Shown piece by piece: positions 1 to 9,827 of a DNA stretch of 64,000 nucleotides. The notes under the pieces are model-generated. The model was not told where the DNA came from and ran no database searches. It was given only the letters and a program-made list of their open reading frames with translations. Source of the DNA: Leptospira sp. (GTDB lineage Bacteria > Spirochaetota > Leptospiria > Leptospirales > Leptospiraceae); NCBI GenBank assembly GCA_009991425.1, contig JAACWH010000019.1, forward strand, positions 124,001-188,000. The letters are read 5' to 3'. The position numbers and the translations under genes are program-made. Numbering within the stretch: the first letter of the stretch is position 1; the number at the start of each line of letters is the position of its first letter.

Positions 1-1
1 T

Positions 2-403
2 GGATGGTATTTTCTGAGTAAATGGATGAGTTCTATTGACAAGAAAGTAGAAGCATTTCCTGATTTATTTGATTTTAATGATCGTAAAAAATATAAATCA
101 GTAATGGATCTAACAGATTTTATAGTAAAGAAGACCGGTAGATTCGAGAATGCTAGTTCGTATTTCAAGGGTTATTCGATTCGAACTGAAGATTTTCTCA
201 AAATTAAATCTCCTATTACTTTGATTACTTCCCAAGATGATCCAATTATACCTGTAGAGGATTTTGAAAATTTAAAACGCCTAGAAAAGGATCGACTTTT
301 GAGTGTAATCATTCTTCCTAATGGCGGGCATAATGGATTTTTTATAGACTCTTTAACGCGTCCGATTTATCTTAAGTATATTAATAAAATTTTGTCATCT
401 TGA
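2..403 (+). CDS. alpha/beta hydrolase, YheT-like, C-terminal part (5' end outside window)
   Basis: The frame is open from base 2 with no stop upstream, so the gene starts before the window; the ATG at 26 is probably internal. The visible 133 residues look like the C-terminal third of a YheT/EMB8-type alpha/beta hydrolase: a helical stretch, then a strand with the acid-residue motif SQDDPIIP, and near the end GGHNGF, which would carry the catalytic His. The nucleophile elbow is not in the window. The substrate is unknown; members of this family hydrolyse esters or lipids. The AraC gene follows after only 10 bases, so the two may be cotranscribed. Confidence 0.7.
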   Translation, partial: GWYFLSKWMSSIDKKVEAFPDLFDFNDRKKYKSVMDLTDFIVKKTGRFENASSYFKGYSIRTEDFLKIKSPITLITSQDDPIIPVEDFENLKRLEKDRLLSVIILPNGGHNGFFIDSLTRPIYLKYINKILSS

Positions 404-413
404 AAATAATTGA

Positions 414-1190
414 ATGGAGATAAAAAAATTATTTATTTTCAATAATTCTTTTATTTATATAACTAATTCGACCTTAAAGAATGATTTTCATTCACACTAT
501 GCAATTTCTGTTCTGATCTCGTGGCCAAATCCATTTTCTATTATTGAGCCTTCAGGTTTAATTCAAAGATCTCAATTCGCTGTTATAGGTTCAAATACTA
601 AGCATAGAATCGAATCTGAAAAGACTAATCTTATTGTTGCTCAATGGGACCCGCATGAAATAGAATTAAATACTCTATCATCCTGGATCAAACGAAATCA
701 TATACATTTACTTTCATGGCAGAGAATTGAATCACTAAAGAAAGAATTTAATTCATTATTACAAGATAATTTTACCTGTGAAGATACTTTCAAAATCTAT
801 CAAGATATACAAGCAACTCTAGGTTCAAGCAAAAGGAATCTTTTTACTTTAGACAATAGGATTCGATTGGTTTGTAATTATATCCAATCAAATCTATTAG
901 ATAAGTTAAATGTAAAAGTTTTGGCTGATTTAGCAGAACTTTCAGAAACAAGATTTATGCATGTTTTTAAAGAAGAAATTGGTATTCCCGTTAGACGGTA
1001 TGTCTTATGGCAGAGACTTTTTGAAGCAGCTAAGCAAATGCAGAAAGGCAAGAGTTTAATTGAAACAGCATATGATGTTGGATTCTCCGACCAAGCACAC
1101 CTTAGCAGAACTTTTAAAGATATGCTTGGAGTTCAACCTTCCTTGTTCTTAGGAGGGAATTCCGGGGTAAAAATTCAGTTATGCTACTGA
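414..1190 (+). CDS. AraC/XylS family transcriptional regulator
   Basis: 258 residues. The C-terminal third (about 150-250) has the double helix-turn-helix of the AraC family. The first is around VKVLADLAELSETRFMHVFK and the second around SLIETAYDVGFSDQAHLSRT, including the family's typical GFSDQAHLSRTFK signature. The N-terminal 150 residues would be the sensor/cupin-like part (HSHYAISVLISW resembles an AraC-type ligand-binding strand), but the ligand cannot be read. It lies 10 bases after the hydrolase gene. Its last 12 bases overlap the convergent DUF962 gene, so antisense contact between the two transcripts is expected. The regulated target is unknown; the upstream hydrolase is the simplest guess. 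Confidence 0.88.
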   Translation: MEIKKLFIFNNSFIYITNSTLKNDFHSHYAISVLISWPNPFSIIEPSGLIQRSQFAVIGSNTKHRIESEKTNLIVAQWDPHEIELNTLSSWIKRNHIHLLSWQRIESLKKEFNSLLQDNFTCEDTFKIYQDIQATLGSSKRNLFTLDNRIRLVCNYIQSNLLDKLNVKVLADLAELSETRFMHVFKEEIGIPVRRYVLWQRLFEAAKQMQKGKSLIETAYDVGFSDQAHLSRTFKDMLGVQPSLFLGGNSGVKIQLCY

Positions 1191-1718
1191 TTTAGAAAAA
1201 GACTTATAAACACCACGTTCTTTAAGAATCGCTTTAATATCTTCTTCTAAGTTTTTTCGTAAACCTAATTCGAAAAATACATCAGCAACTACAAATAGGG
1301 GAGCTGAAACTAGAGCTTGAAATAAATTATCTAAGAAAGCAGGTCTACTTTTCTCAAATACATAATGACCATAGATTTGTGTTCCCCAACCAAGAATCTG
1401 CCCACCTGCAAAAATACTCCAAACTGTTGTTGAATCCAAAGTTGTGGAAAGTGAATTTGCAAAGTATAATATCGTACCGAACAATATGGTCGCAACTGAA
1501 CTAAATATAAAATCTAAAGTAAAATAGTAACCTAAAACTAGTACAGCCGCCGCCATAGCTAAAGTAACTTGAAAACCTTCAATGGAAAACAAGGGAACCC
1601 AGCTCAATACAAGCAGTAAACTAAATGATATAGTTGGAACTCCGAGTACGTGGATCCATACATTTCTCTTTTCTTGGTGGTAGGCAGAATAAAAAGCCAT
1701 TTCTCTAGCAAATCTCAT
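1179..1718 (-). CDS. DUF962 / Mpo1-like membrane protein
   Basis: 179 residues with about four hydrophobic segments. The N-terminus carries the DUF962 pattern YHQEKRN...IHVLGVP, and the middle has GWGTQIYGHYVFEKSRPA, the second conserved block with its His. In the yeast relative Mpo1 these His residues bind Fe(II) and the enzyme alpha-oxidises 2-hydroxy fatty acids; whether this protein does so is inference from family membership. A good ribosome site (AGGAG) precedes the ATG. The 3' end overlaps the convergent araC-type gene by 12 bases. It has its own candidate promoter and appears monocistronic. Confidence 0.8.
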   Translation of the reverse strand: MRFAREMAFYSAYHQEKRNVWIHVLGVPTISFSLLLVLSWVPLFSIEGFQVTLAMAAAVLVLGYYFTLDFIFSSVATILFGTILYFANSLSTTLDSTTVWSIFAGGQILGWGTQIYGHYVFEKSRPAFLDNLFQALVSAPLFVVADVFFELGLRKNLEEDIKAILKERGVYKSFSKSVA

Positions 1719-1735
1719 ATTAACACTCCTAAGAA

Positions 1736-1763
1736 TTTATACTAATACTATATCAATTTTGAA
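1736..1763 (-). promoter_or_regulatory. candidate promoter of the DUF962 gene
   Basis: On the minus strand a -35-like TTCAAA (1758-1763) is followed after 16 bases by a -10-like TATAAA (1736-1741), then AGGAG and the ATG at 1718. The predicted start of transcription is very close to the ribosome site, which lowers confidence. The same hexamers and spacing occur before the FapA-like gene at 33777-33804. Confidence 0.35.
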
Positions 1764-1794
1764 GAAGATTGTCTTGAATGAATCTGCTATTTTA

Positions 1795-1828
1795 TTAAAA
1801 AAATGGAAAGATTCCAAAAAAAGAATCT
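1795..1828 (-). terminator. possible rho-independent terminator after the DUF6935-like gene
   Basis: Read on the minus strand, AGATTC (1828-1823) pairs with GAATCT (1814-1809) across an eight-base T-rich loop, and the hairpin is followed by TTCC and a run of seven T. The stem is short (6 bp plus possible wobble pairs), so this is only a moderate candidate. It lies between the stop at 1872 and the promoter of the next minus-strand gene. Confidence 0.4.
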
Positions 1829-1871
1829 CCCCAAATTATAAGAATTACTAATTAATTTGTGAAATTAATAT

Positions 1872-2510
1872 TTAAATATCATCAGCAGGATTTTCAACAT
1901 TGCTCGCTTTGGCGACGCCGACTAAAATACTCGAGAATTCACTCACCTTCCATACGCCTTTAGAATTCTTAGTTACAGTTACTGGTCTAGCTGAACTAGC
2001 ACCAGATGATGGAATAAATAATTTAATTCTTCCCTTGGAAATGTCACCACTGTATTTATTGGATGTTAGAGTAAATGTATAAGGAGGCTCTGAGGGTTCG
2101 TATCCATTAGAAGTGGAAGATCCAGGAAGATATGAATTAATTAGTAAAGGATTTTGTTGAAGTTGTCTATCAACTAAATTTAAAGTGGATTTATTTACAA
2201 CGAATCCTTTGTAACCCTTTCCAGATGAATCTGTTTGTAGATTTTTCGAATCTAATACTAAAATTAAAGCTTTAGATCCTTCTGCGGCATCCTTAGTATA
2301 TAAATCTAAGGCAGCGATAAGTGATACTACTGCCCCTTCTGGAGTTGAACCATTTTGCGTACGAAATGCATCAAGTTCATCAAAATTCGTTGGCCATGAA
2401 TTAGTTATGATAGGATAGCTACCTTCTTGCGCCATTAATAGATTGGAAAAAACAAAAGAATTCATTACCACCAATACTATTGCAATCTTTGAAAATATTT
2501 TCATCTTCAA
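1872..2510 (-). CDS. secreted protein of unknown function (DUF6935-like)
   Basis: 212 residues with a clear signal peptide: KMK, then a hydrophobic stretch to about residue 27 ending ...LLMAQ, with no Cys at the cleavage site, so probably periplasmic or secreted rather than a lipoprotein. The mature part begins with a segment containing FDELDAFRTQNGSTPEGAVV and has LNLVDRQL and a C-terminal ...VTKNSKGVWKVSEFSSILVGV. This resembles DUF6935 proteins common in Firmicutes and spirochaetes, whose role is unknown; that match is from memory. AAGGAG precedes the ATG and a strong promoter lies upstream, so the gene is transcribed on its own. Confidence 0.6.
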   Translation of the reverse strand: MKMKIFSKIAIVLVVMNSFVFSNLLMAQEGSYPIITNSWPTNFDELDAFRTQNGSTPEGAVVSLIAALDLYTKDAAEGSKALILVLDSKNLQTDSSGKGYKGFVVNKSTLNLVDRQLQQNPLLINSYLPGSSTSNGYEPSEPPYTFTLTSNKYSGDISKGRIKLFIPSSGASSARPVTVTKNSKGVWKVSEFSSILVGVAKASNVENPADDI

Positions 2511-2537
2511 CTCCTTATTCTTCCTTATGAAAATTCT

Positions 2538-2566
2538 ATTAAATTACTTTTCAATTTCTATGTCAA
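2538..2566 (-). promoter_or_regulatory. sigma-70-type promoter of the secreted DUF6935-like gene
   Basis: On the minus strand a perfect -35 TTGACA (2566-2561), 17 bases, then TTTAAT (2543-2538, five of six consensus bases), followed by AAGGAG and the ATG at 2510. This is the cleanest promoter in the window. It lies just downstream of the stop of the M3 peptidase gene. Confidence 0.65.
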
Positions 2567-2571
2567 ATCAT

Positions 2572-4524
2572 TTAAGCAGCTATGCCGAGTAAGCGCATGA
2601 GCGGTTCAATTTCAGGTTCTTTTCCATAGAAGTTCTTAAATAATTCCATTGCAGATTCTGATCCGCCTTTTGATATAATATGATCAATATAATCCTTACT
2701 TAGTTTTGGATCAAAGATTCCATTATCCACAAAGCGGTAGAATGCATTTGCAGACAAAAGCTCTGCCCACTTATAAGAGTAATAACCTGCTGCGTATCCA
2801 CCAGCAAATATATGAGAAAAGCCATTTTGAAATTTATTGTAAGAAGGAGGAATATTTACAGCGACTTCTTTTCGAACTTCATCTAAAATATTTTGTACAC
2901 CTTGTTCGTCTGGACAATCTGTATGAATTTTAAGATCAAAAATTGCAAATTCCAATTGGCGAAGAACACCCATCGCTGATTGAAAATTTTTTGTATCAAC
3001 TAATTTTTGAATCATTTCATCAGATAAGGCCTCACCAGTTTTATAATGAAAGGCAAAAAACTTCAACGCCTCTTTTTCATAAGCAAAATTCTCAAGGAAT
3101 TGTGATGGAAATTCTACAGCATCCCATTCTACTCCATTTATTCCACTTAAAAATGGTTCTTCAATTTCAGTTAATAAATGATGAAGTGCATGACCCATTT
3201 CGTGAAAAAGAGTAACAACATCATCAGGCTTTAGTAAAGATGGGTTATCTCCATTTGATGGTGGAAAATTTCCTACAATGAAAGCAGAAGGTAGTATGGT
3301 TTTGGAATCAACATTATGGCGTGATACCCAATTGTGCATCCAAGCTCCGCCCTTCTTATCCTTTCGTGCTTCTAAATCTGCGTAGAGTCTAGCGATGATT
3401 AAATTATCCTTCTTGATATCAAATACTTGTACTTTAGAATCCCAAGTATCTATTTCAATTTCTTGGAATTCAATTCCGAACAATTTTCCTATAAATTGGA
3501 ATGAGCCTTTGACTGTTCTTTCTTTTTCTAAGTAAGGTCTATAAGCTTCCTCATCGAAATCGAGTGATTCTTTTTTTAATAATTCTGAATAGAAGGCCAC
3601 ATCACTTGATTTGAATTCTTTCATACCCTTGCTTTCTGCAAAAGATTTTAAAGTTTGGAATTCTTTTTCTGCGACAGGCTTTGCAGATTCTGCTATTTTA
3701 TATAAGAAGTCAAGAACTTGTTTAGTATTCTCAGCCATCTTAAATGCTAGAGAGTATTCTGAGTAACTAGGAAATCCAAGTAGCGAAGCCATTTCCTTAC
3801 GAAGCTTCAAAATATCTTCCAAGACTTTTCCATTATTTGGAGCCTTACTAACGTACGCTTTGTACAAATCTTCTCTTAGCTTTGGATTTTGACCATAGGT
3901 CATATAAGCCATGTAACTTGGAATTTGAAGTGTAAATTTATAAGAACCATCTTCTTGTTTTGCTGACAATAAATCTGAATCTGGTATACCTACCACATCT
4001 TTAGGATTTTTTATAATCAATTCAAATGCGTTGGTAGCATCTAAAACATTTTGAGAAAATTGATTTGATAGATCCGATAATTGAATCTGGATGTCTTTCA
4101 AGCGAGCCTTAGTCTTATCAGGTAGATCGACTCCACTTAGTTTAAAGTCTCGAATCCCATCACTCAAAACTTTCAATTGAACTTTAGTAAGACTAGACTT
4201 TTCTTTGTCCAAGATCTCTTCATAAGCAGAAAGGATGCGTTTGTCTTGGCTTAGATTAGTATAGTATTCAGTTATTGTAGGAAGCAGTTCTGTATAAATT
4301 TCTTTAGTTTCCTCACTATTCTTTACAGAGTGAAGATGAGAAATTTCAGTGAAAATTGCATCAAGGTCATGGTTGAGCTTTTGATAAGGTGTTAAGAAGT
4401 TTAAATAAGTTTTACTGGGAAGCTGGATTAGCTCTTCTATTTGTTTGGTATTGGATTGAAGTTTTGCTAAAAATAAATCACTCTTAGATTTTAAATTACC
4501 AACTTTGAATTCTATAAATGCCAA
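2572..4524 (-). CDS. M3 family metallopeptidase (oligopeptidase A/thimet-like)
   Basis: 650 residues, the usual size for bacterial M3A oligopeptidases. The zinc motif HEMGH is at about 441-445, followed by the downstream Glu block in EFPSQFLENF about 25 residues later. The C-terminus has the GGYAAGYYSYKWAE motif typical of PrlC/Dcp enzymes. It is cytosolic (no signal peptide) and expected to cut short peptides, including signal-peptide fragments. The chosen start is a TTG preceded by GAGGT at good spacing; there is no better ATG upstream. The DCC gene diverges from it over 89 bases, and the secreted-protein gene downstream has its own promoter. Confidence 0.92.
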   Translation of the reverse strand: MAFIEFKVGNLKSKSDLFLAKLQSNTKQIEELIQLPSKTYLNFLTPYQKLNHDLDAIFTEISHLHSVKNSEETKEIYTELLPTITEYYTNLSQDKRILSAYEEILDKEKSSLTKVQLKVLSDGIRDFKLSGVDLPDKTKARLKDIQIQLSDLSNQFSQNVLDATNAFELIIKNPKDVVGIPDSDLLSAKQEDGSYKFTLQIPSYMAYMTYGQNPKLREDLYKAYVSKAPNNGKVLEDILKLRKEMASLLGFPSYSEYSLAFKMAENTKQVLDFLYKIAESAKPVAEKEFQTLKSFAESKGMKEFKSSDVAFYSELLKKESLDFDEEAYRPYLEKERTVKGSFQFIGKLFGIEFQEIEIDTWDSKVQVFDIKKDNLIIARLYADLEARKDKKGGAWMHNWVSRHNVDSKTILPSAFIVGNFPPSNGDNPSLLKPDDVVTLFHEMGHALHHLLTEIEEPFLSGINGVEWDAVEFPSQFLENFAYEKEALKFFAFHYKTGEALSDEMIQKLVDTKNFQSAMGVLRQLEFAIFDLKIHTDCPDEQGVQNILDEVRKEVAVNIPPSYNKFQNGFSHIFAGGYAAGYYSYKWAELLSANAFYRFVDNGIFDPKLSKDYIDHIISKGGSESAMELFKNFYGKEPEIEPLMRLLGIAA

Positions 4525-4613
4525 TGAAATTACCTCTATTCTTTAGACTCATAAAGGTTGCTTTCTATGTAAAATGGAAAAATCTTTCTATCTGTAATTA
4601 AAGTCTAAGCTAC

Positions 4614-5048
4614 ATGGTTTCTTCTCTAAAAGAAAATTCAAATAAATCGATTATTTTTTTCGATGGATATTGCAATCTTTGCAATGGCTTTATCAACTAT
4701 TGTTTAGATCATGATACCAATGAAATATTTTTTTACGCAGCTCTGGATTCAAAGGCTGCCCAAAATATTATACCTAAAGATCTGATAGTTACTTATATGA
4801 AGAATCCTTTGGAAGGAACAGTATTCCTATGGGAAAATGAAAGATTGTATTCAAGGTCTGAAGCAGCTTTTCGAGTTTTCTCTAGATTGAATACGATCTT
4901 TAGGTTTTTGTCAATCTTTCGATTTTTACCAAAATTTATTACAGATAGTATTTACAAATTAATAGCTAGGAATCGTTACAAAATGTTCGGAAAATCAGAA
5001 TCTTGTCGAATGCCAAGTCCTGAAATAAAATCAAGATTCTTGGATTAA
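4614..5048 (+). CDS. thiol-disulfide oxidoreductase, DCC family
   Basis: 144 residues. The N-terminal block FFDGYCNLCNGFI carries the family-defining DxxC/CxxC pattern (DGYCNLC). It is followed by HDTNEIFFYAALDSKAA and a Ser-rich segment RSEAAFRVF that matches the usual Y..S.A...... block of DUF393. The role of these small proteins is little known; they are thought to be thioredoxin-fold redox proteins. It is transcribed divergently from the M3 peptidase and ends 6 bases from the convergent gene at 5055. Confidence 0.85.
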   Translation: MVSSLKENSNKSIIFFDGYCNLCNGFINYCLDHDTNEIFFYAALDSKAAQNIIPKDLIVTYMKNPLEGTVFLWENERLYSRSEAAFRVFSRLNTIFRFLSIFRFLPKFITDSIYKLIARNRYKMFGKSESCRMPSPEIKSRFLD

Positions 5049-5054
5049 TTTAAA

Positions 5055-5846
5055 TTAAAAATCGATAAAATAATAATTATTTCCAGCATAACGAAAGTAA
5101 TATTTTATTAAGCTCGAAGAGGTTGGTTCTATGGGCTTTAATCTAGACTTTAAATTGTTCTCATCAAATTTAACTTCTCTATCCATAGAATTGTAAAAGA
5201 AACAGCGATATATACTTTCGGAATCTTCAGTATTTTTTCTAAGGATACAAAGATGAATAGGCTCTGGAAATTCTAATTCTTCATCTAGCCCGAAGAATTT
5301 ACCTGGATGTATCTCCCATTTCTTATTCCCAATTCTAACAGTTGACTTGTCTGGGTTAATATTTTGTACAAGTTTTTTGGGATATTTGGGAGCAATGAAA
5401 TAGACATTTCTGTATTTAAAAGTAAAGTAAGATCTTTTTTTATCATCTTGAGACTGTTGTGCAATCGTAGTAGTATTAACTGAACTAAGACCTCGTGAAA
5501 TTTTTTCTATACTTCCTCTAAGTACAGAATCCAGAAAGTCGGAACTTTCAGATTCGTCTATTTTATCTAAAAGTTTATAAACGAAGTCAAATTCTTTTCT
5601 TTCGTAACCTTTATCTTCGCGAAATTCATCCAATTGTAAGCTGAGGCGACGAGTTCTATGAAGGTAGTAGTAAGCCTTTCTTTTATTAGCAAGCTCTTCC
5701 ATTTCTTTCGCTATAACAACGGCTTCTTTTAAAATTTCTGAAGCATCCAGTATTCTTTTCTCGAAATCTTCAAGCAAATATTTGATTTTATATTTCTTCT
5801 CAAAGAATACTCTAGAATCCTCAGGTAAAGAAGATCCAGATCCCAT
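5055..5846 (-). CDS. unknown protein at the 3' end of the mre/rodA operon
   Basis: 263 residues, not recognised. The first 100 residues are highly charged and helical with likely coiled coil (KRILDASEILKEAVVIAKEM, KRKAYYYLHRTRRLSLQLDE). The C-terminal half is rich in Tyr/Phe and beta-prone and ends YYFRYAGNNYYFIDF. There is no signal peptide or membrane segment. It starts 2 bases after the rodA stop, so it is translated from the shape operon and may act with the elongasome in the cytoplasm; that role is inferred only from position. Confidence 0.75.
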   Translation of the reverse strand: MGSGSSLPEDSRVFFEKKYKIKYLLEDFEKRILDASEILKEAVVIAKEMEELANKRKAYYYLHRTRRLSLQLDEFREDKGYERKEFDFVYKLLDKIDESESSDFLDSVLRGSIEKISRGLSSVNTTTIAQQSQDDKKRSYFTFKYRNVYFIAPKYPKKLVQNINPDKSTVRIGNKKWEIHPGKFFGLDEELEFPEPIHLCILRKNTEDSESIYRCFFYNSMDREVKFDENNLKSRLKPIEPTSSSLIKYYFRYAGNNYYFIDF

Positions 5847-5848
5847 AT

Positions 5849-7366
5849 CTAGTTCGCAAATTTCCTTAGTTTGATAGAAAGTATAATACCAACAGCTAAC
5901 ATAGACATGAGTAAATGTGAGCCACCGTAACTCATAAATGAAAGTGGAACTCCTGTTACAGGGAGGAGTCCTATAACAATACCCATATTAATTGCAACAT
6001 GAAAAAAGATGAGAGCAACTATCCCTGAAGCAAGAAGAGAACCAAATCTATCTTTAGATTCAAAACTAATTTGAAGTCCCCTGAGTGGAATAGACATGAT
6101 GAAAAAGATGAGAAGCACAGATCCCAAGAACCCTGTTTGCTCTGCCCAGGATGCAAATATAAAATCTGTACCAGCTTCAGGAACATGAGGATAGCGACCT
6201 TCTGTCATCTCTCCTTTAAAAAAACCTTTGCCAAAGAATTTTCCAGAACCAACTGCAGGTTTAGATGCACGCAGTTGATAGCCCGCACCTTGTTTGAACT
6301 TTTCGGGATTTAAAAATGCAGTTAAACGAACAACTTGGTTCTCTCTAAACGGAATAGTTTTGTAGACGGCTACTGAACTTAAGATCGATATTCCTAAAAT
6401 GCCAATAGGTATATAGTATTGGCGAATATTTTTTAATCCTCGAGCAATATTAAAGACAACCATAAATCCCGATATAACAATCAAGATAACTCCAAAACTT
6501 ATTAGAAGATTTTGGTTGTAAAATATCTGGAACATGATAGAGCCTTGCTCTTCTATAACTGTCTCAACTATTTCTCGCAATGATTGGAGAAGTTTTGGAT
6601 CTTCTAATCCTGTACGTTCTGTCCCAACTCCAAGAGATCTTCCTTCCAAGATAGGCCAGATTTTCCCTTGGGCTTTATTAACATAAGAAAGTAGCTCGCC
6701 TTTCTGTTCTCTTCGAAGGAAATCTAAAATATCAGGAAGCAGTGTAAGCTTACTATATTCAATATACATAGGTACTCCCAAAGAAACTCCACCAAGTGCT
6801 AGTAGAGATCCAATGTGCAAAATGTCCGCACCACCTAAAAATAACATTGCAAAGAGTATAGGAAGAAATGATACAGCAGTTCCAAAGTCAGGTTGCAATA
6901 GGATAAAAAACATAGGAATCAATACTATGATAAAGGGTATTATGAGTGTTGTAAGTTTACGCATTTCTTTCTCGCGTATTACTAGGTATTGTCCAAGCAG
7001 GATTACTGTAGCAAGTTTAGCAAATTCAGATGCTTGAAAACCCACGGGACCGATCTTTAACCAAGATCTTGCTCCTCTTCCATCAGGAAGGTAGCCAATT
7101 CCAGGTATTAATGTTGCAATTAGTAAAACTAAGGAAGCTAGATAGATAAAAACAGCATAACTTCCTATTAGTTGGTAATTTACCCTAGCCATAAAATACA
7201 TCATTACAAGTCCGAAGATTGCATAAATCAATTGCTTATACCATCTACCTTGGCCATCAGTAATATTTGCTTCTTGGGTATATAGAGTGAGGATTCCACA
7301 GCATGTTACGAAAATTACTGCAAAAATAAGAAATAAATCTAATCTTTCACTATTTCTTTCTGACAT
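5849..7366 (-). CDS. rodA: RodA, SEDS peptidoglycan glycosyltransferase
   Basis: 505 residues, much longer than the about 370 of E. coli RodA. SEDS landmarks: [20 protein letters not shown] in the N-terminal third, LLQPDFGTA around residue 160, [22 protein letters not shown], then [17 protein letters not shown] and the C-terminal [15 protein letters not shown]. It polymerises lipid II for side-wall growth together with PBP2. About 100 extra residues (roughly 200-300), including additional hydrophobic segments, sit before [18 protein letters not shown]. The start overlaps the mrdA stop (TAATG). It is in the mreBCD-mrdA-rodA operon. Confidence 0.95.
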   Translation of the reverse strand: MSERNSERLDLFLIFAVIFVTCCGILTLYTQEANITDGQGRWYKQLIYAIFGLVMMYFMARVNYQLIGSYAVFIYLASLVLLIATLIPGIGYLPDGRGARSWLKIGPVGFQASEFAKLATVILLGQYLVIREKEMRKLTTLIIPFIIVLIPMFFILLQPDFGTAVSFLPILFAMLFLGGADILHIGSLLALGGVSLGVPMYIEYSKLTLLPDILDFLRREQKGELLSYVNKAQGKIWPILEGRSLGVGTERTGLEDPKLLQSLREIVETVIEEQGSIMFQIFYNQNLLISFGVILIVISGFMVVFNIARGLKNIRQYYIPIGILGISILSSVAVYKTIPFRENQVVRLTAFLNPEKFKQGAGYQLRASKPAVGSGKFFGKGFFKGEMTEGRYPHVPEAGTDFIFASWAEQTGFLGSVLLIFFIMSIPLRGLQISFESKDRFGSLLASGIVALIFFHVAINMGIVIGLLPVTGVPLSFMSYGGSHLLMSMLAVGIILSIKLRKFAN

Positions 7367-9315
7367 TATAATTCAATTTCCTGATTTTCTATCGGAGTTT
7401 CTTCTTTCATTAAATTGTTTTTGATCTTTTCAGATCGGGGAAAAGAGCCAGGTGGAAATGCCGCCTTAAATACTTCTCTTGCAACAGGAGCTGCACCGGC
7501 CGATCCTCCTACACCATATTCAACGAATACAGCAACTAATATTTGTTTATCGGGAGGAGCATTTACAGGAGCATAGCCAATAAACCAGGCGTGGTTGGTT
7601 CTAGAGGATCCTCGTCTTCGAGTTTGTGCTGTTCCTGTCTTACCTGCAATTTCTGGGAGATAAGGTTGATTCAATATATAGGAAGCTGTTCCAGTTGATC
7701 CAACCAATTCTAATCCGTATTTCAAGGCTTCTATTGTTGATTTTTTCAAAGGGATGTCGCGGATAACAACTGGTTCCGTTCTTTGGATAATAGAGTTATC
7801 TATGGGATTTCTGATTTCAGAAAGTAGGAATGGTTGGTAGATTTTTCCACCATTGATTAAGGCCATATAAAATAGTGCCATAGCCATTGGAGTTGTTGAT
7901 ATAAATCCCTGACCAATGGATAAGTTTACTGTATCTCCATCAAACCATTTAGTCCCGTAAGTACGTTTCTTCCACTCTGAGCTAGGGATGAATCCTGTAA
8001 TTTCTCCAGGTAGATCAATATTTGATTTTTTATCTAATCCAAAGAGGCGTGAATAAGATAGAATAGATTCCGAACCAAGTTTATATCCCAGATTGTAAAA
8101 ATAAACTGAGCAAGATTTTTCTATCGCATGAGCAAGGTTATTTGTTCCATGGCCTTTTGGCTCCCAGCATTTGAATTCTTGGTCGGGGACTCCCGCCATA
8201 GATGATTTAAGATAAAACTTTCCATTGCAGCTAAATTCTGTCTCGGGATCATATTCAATCTTATGCTCACTCTCCAAAGCAGCAAGACCAACTAATAGTT
8301 TATAGGTGGATGCTGGTGGAAAGATCGATTGAATGGAAAGATTAAGAAGTCCAGTGTTATCTAAAACCTGTCTATAGTGTTTACCTCTTTCTTGGCGGTT
8401 CTTTCCGGAAAGTATATTTGGATCAAAGCTAGGATTAGAGGTCATGGTAAGAACTTCACCTGTCGTTGGCTTTAAAGCAATGACGGTTCCTCTTGTCCCT
8501 TTGAGAGCTTTGTATGCGGCGATCTGCATCTCCTTATCAATACTTAGGACTAAATTATTTCCAGATTGGGCGTGTTCAATGATTCGTTCTTCTTCAATGT
8601 TACCCTCTGTGGATCGCTTCTGAATTCTGAATCCATCAACTCCTCTAAGTATGGAATCGTATTGACTTTCTAAGCCACCTTTTCCTACATATTGGTAGGA
8701 TTTAATATCTTTTTCCTGCATATCATTCTGGCTTGGTTTACCAAGGTATCCAGTAACATGTGCTAAGGCAGCACCCATATTATAAACACGAGTTGGAGCA
8801 GGAACCATCTGGACGTATTTGTTAATATTATCAAATACAGATATTCTTTCTTGTTGGGATTTTGAAATTCCTTCTAAAAGAACAAAGGGTTCTCTAGATC
8901 GAATTTTTTTAACGAGTCTATCTTGTTTTAGATCCTTTTCGAAATAAGAAATGGGGATAGAAAGATATTTACAAAATTCTTCAATAAAAGCACGAACTTT
9001 CTTAGGATCATTCTTAAGTAGGTTTGTGTTCAATACCAAATCAAGGGCAGCTGAATTGGAAACTAATGGATCGCTAGTCTCAGGTGTGAGGAAATTTCTA
9101 TCATAAATTTGACCTCTAGCAGCAAGGATGGATTCTGATTTCCGTACAAAACGTTCTGCTTTGATGGAATTCTCAGAGCCTTGTATCAGTTGAAGATTAA
9201 TCAGCTGAGCTGTGTAGGCAAACATAGTAAAAAGTATTAATCCAGTAAAGAAATACAATCTCCCCCTAAAGGATGCTTCTAGTTTATGTTCGCTAGCTGA
9301 TCTTGTTGTATTCAT
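7366..9315 (-). CDS. mrdA: penicillin-binding protein 2 (elongasome transpeptidase)
   Basis: 649 residues, normal for PBP2. One N-terminal membrane anchor (about 18-44), a pedestal/dimer region with ARGQIYDRN and the GYLGK block, then the transpeptidase domain. Catalytic motifs seen: SxxK as STYK in [10 protein letters not shown] (about 336-339), SxN-equivalent SCS in [12 protein letters not shown], and KTG in [12 protein letters not shown]. It cross-links peptidoglycan in the periplasm and partners RodA. Four bases overlap mreD (ATGA) and one base overlaps rodA. The short C-terminal tail is Glu-rich. Confidence 0.95.
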   Translation of the reverse strand: MNTTRSASEHKLEASFRGRLYFFTGLILFTMFAYTAQLINLQLIQGSENSIKAERFVRKSESILAARGQIYDRNFLTPETSDPLVSNSAALDLVLNTNLLKNDPKKVRAFIEEFCKYLSIPISYFEKDLKQDRLVKKIRSREPFVLLEGISKSQQERISVFDNINKYVQMVPAPTRVYNMGAALAHVTGYLGKPSQNDMQEKDIKSYQYVGKGGLESQYDSILRGVDGFRIQKRSTEGNIEEERIIEHAQSGNNLVLSIDKEMQIAAYKALKGTRGTVIALKPTTGEVLTMTSNPSFDPNILSGKNRQERGKHYRQVLDNTGLLNLSIQSIFPPASTYKLLVGLAALESEHKIEYDPETEFSCNGKFYLKSSMAGVPDQEFKCWEPKGHGTNNLAHAIEKSCSVYFYNLGYKLGSESILSYSRLFGLDKKSNIDLPGEITGFIPSSEWKKRTYGTKWFDGDTVNLSIGQGFISTTPMAMALFYMALINGGKIYQPFLLSEIRNPIDNSIIQRTEPVVIRDIPLKKSTIEALKYGLELVGSTGTASYILNQPYLPEIAGKTGTAQTRRRGSSRTNHAWFIGYAPVNAPPDKQILVAVFVEYGVGGSAGAAPVAREVFKAAFPPGSFPRSEKIKNNLMKEETPIENQEIEL

Positions 9316-9827
9316 AGTTTGCTTTCATCTGCCTCTAACTTAAACACCCAAGTTAGAAAGAAAAAGAACAGAGGCGAAAGTATACTTGTATAAATCGATG
9401 TAGACAAAAAGGAATAATTCAAATTGTCATGAAAAAATAAAATAAACATCACATATAAAATGATTCTACTAAGTAAAGTAAAAACAAAGTTATATAATGA
9501 TATAGAAAGATAGTTCTCGTTATACGCATTTCTTGTAAATTTTCCAGCAAGATAACCTATGATAGAAAAAGTAAAAGAATGCAGCCCAATTTTATAATAT
9601 GTTACTTGATCTGCTGCTGTCTCACCACCTAAACCTGAATCTGTGAGTAGACCACCCAAGAATCCTATCCAAATTCCATACAAGGGGCCTTTTCTTAAAC
9701 TAAAGAAAATAATATAGATCATCATGAAGTCTGGTTTAAATGATCCACCTAATTCAAATAAGTTCGATCCATTTAAAAAATGAGCAAATAGCATTCCGAT
9801 GAGGATAACAATTTTTTCAATAATCAT
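9312..9827 (-). CDS. mreD: MreD, rod-shape determining membrane protein
   Basis: 171 residues, almost entirely hydrophobic with five or six membrane segments and the MreD-type block [34 protein letters not shown] split across two helices (about 30-65). Sequence conservation is low in this family, so the call leans on size, topology and its place between mreC and mrdA. It overlaps both neighbours by 4 bases (ATGA), indicating translational coupling. It is expected to sit with MreC and RodA in the inner membrane. Confidence 0.9.
   Translation of the reverse strand: MIIEKIVILIGMLFAHFLNGSNLFELGGSFKPDFMMIYIIFFSLRKGPLYGIWIGFLGGLLTDSGLGGETAADQVTYYKIGLHSFTFSIIGYLAGKFTRNAYNENYLSISLYNFVFTLLSRIILYVMFILFFHDNLNYSFLSTSIYTSILSPLFFFFLTWVFKLEADESKL

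Noticed and set aside
26..28. ATG at 26 as the start of the first gene
   Set aside because: The frame stays open to base 2 and the protein lacks its N-terminal hydrolase half, so the gene begins before the window.
4543..4608. TTAGACT/AGTCTAA inverted repeat between the M3 peptidase and DCC genes
   Set aside because: Perfect 7-bp arms but 52 bases apart in AT-rich DNA, which is easily due to chance.
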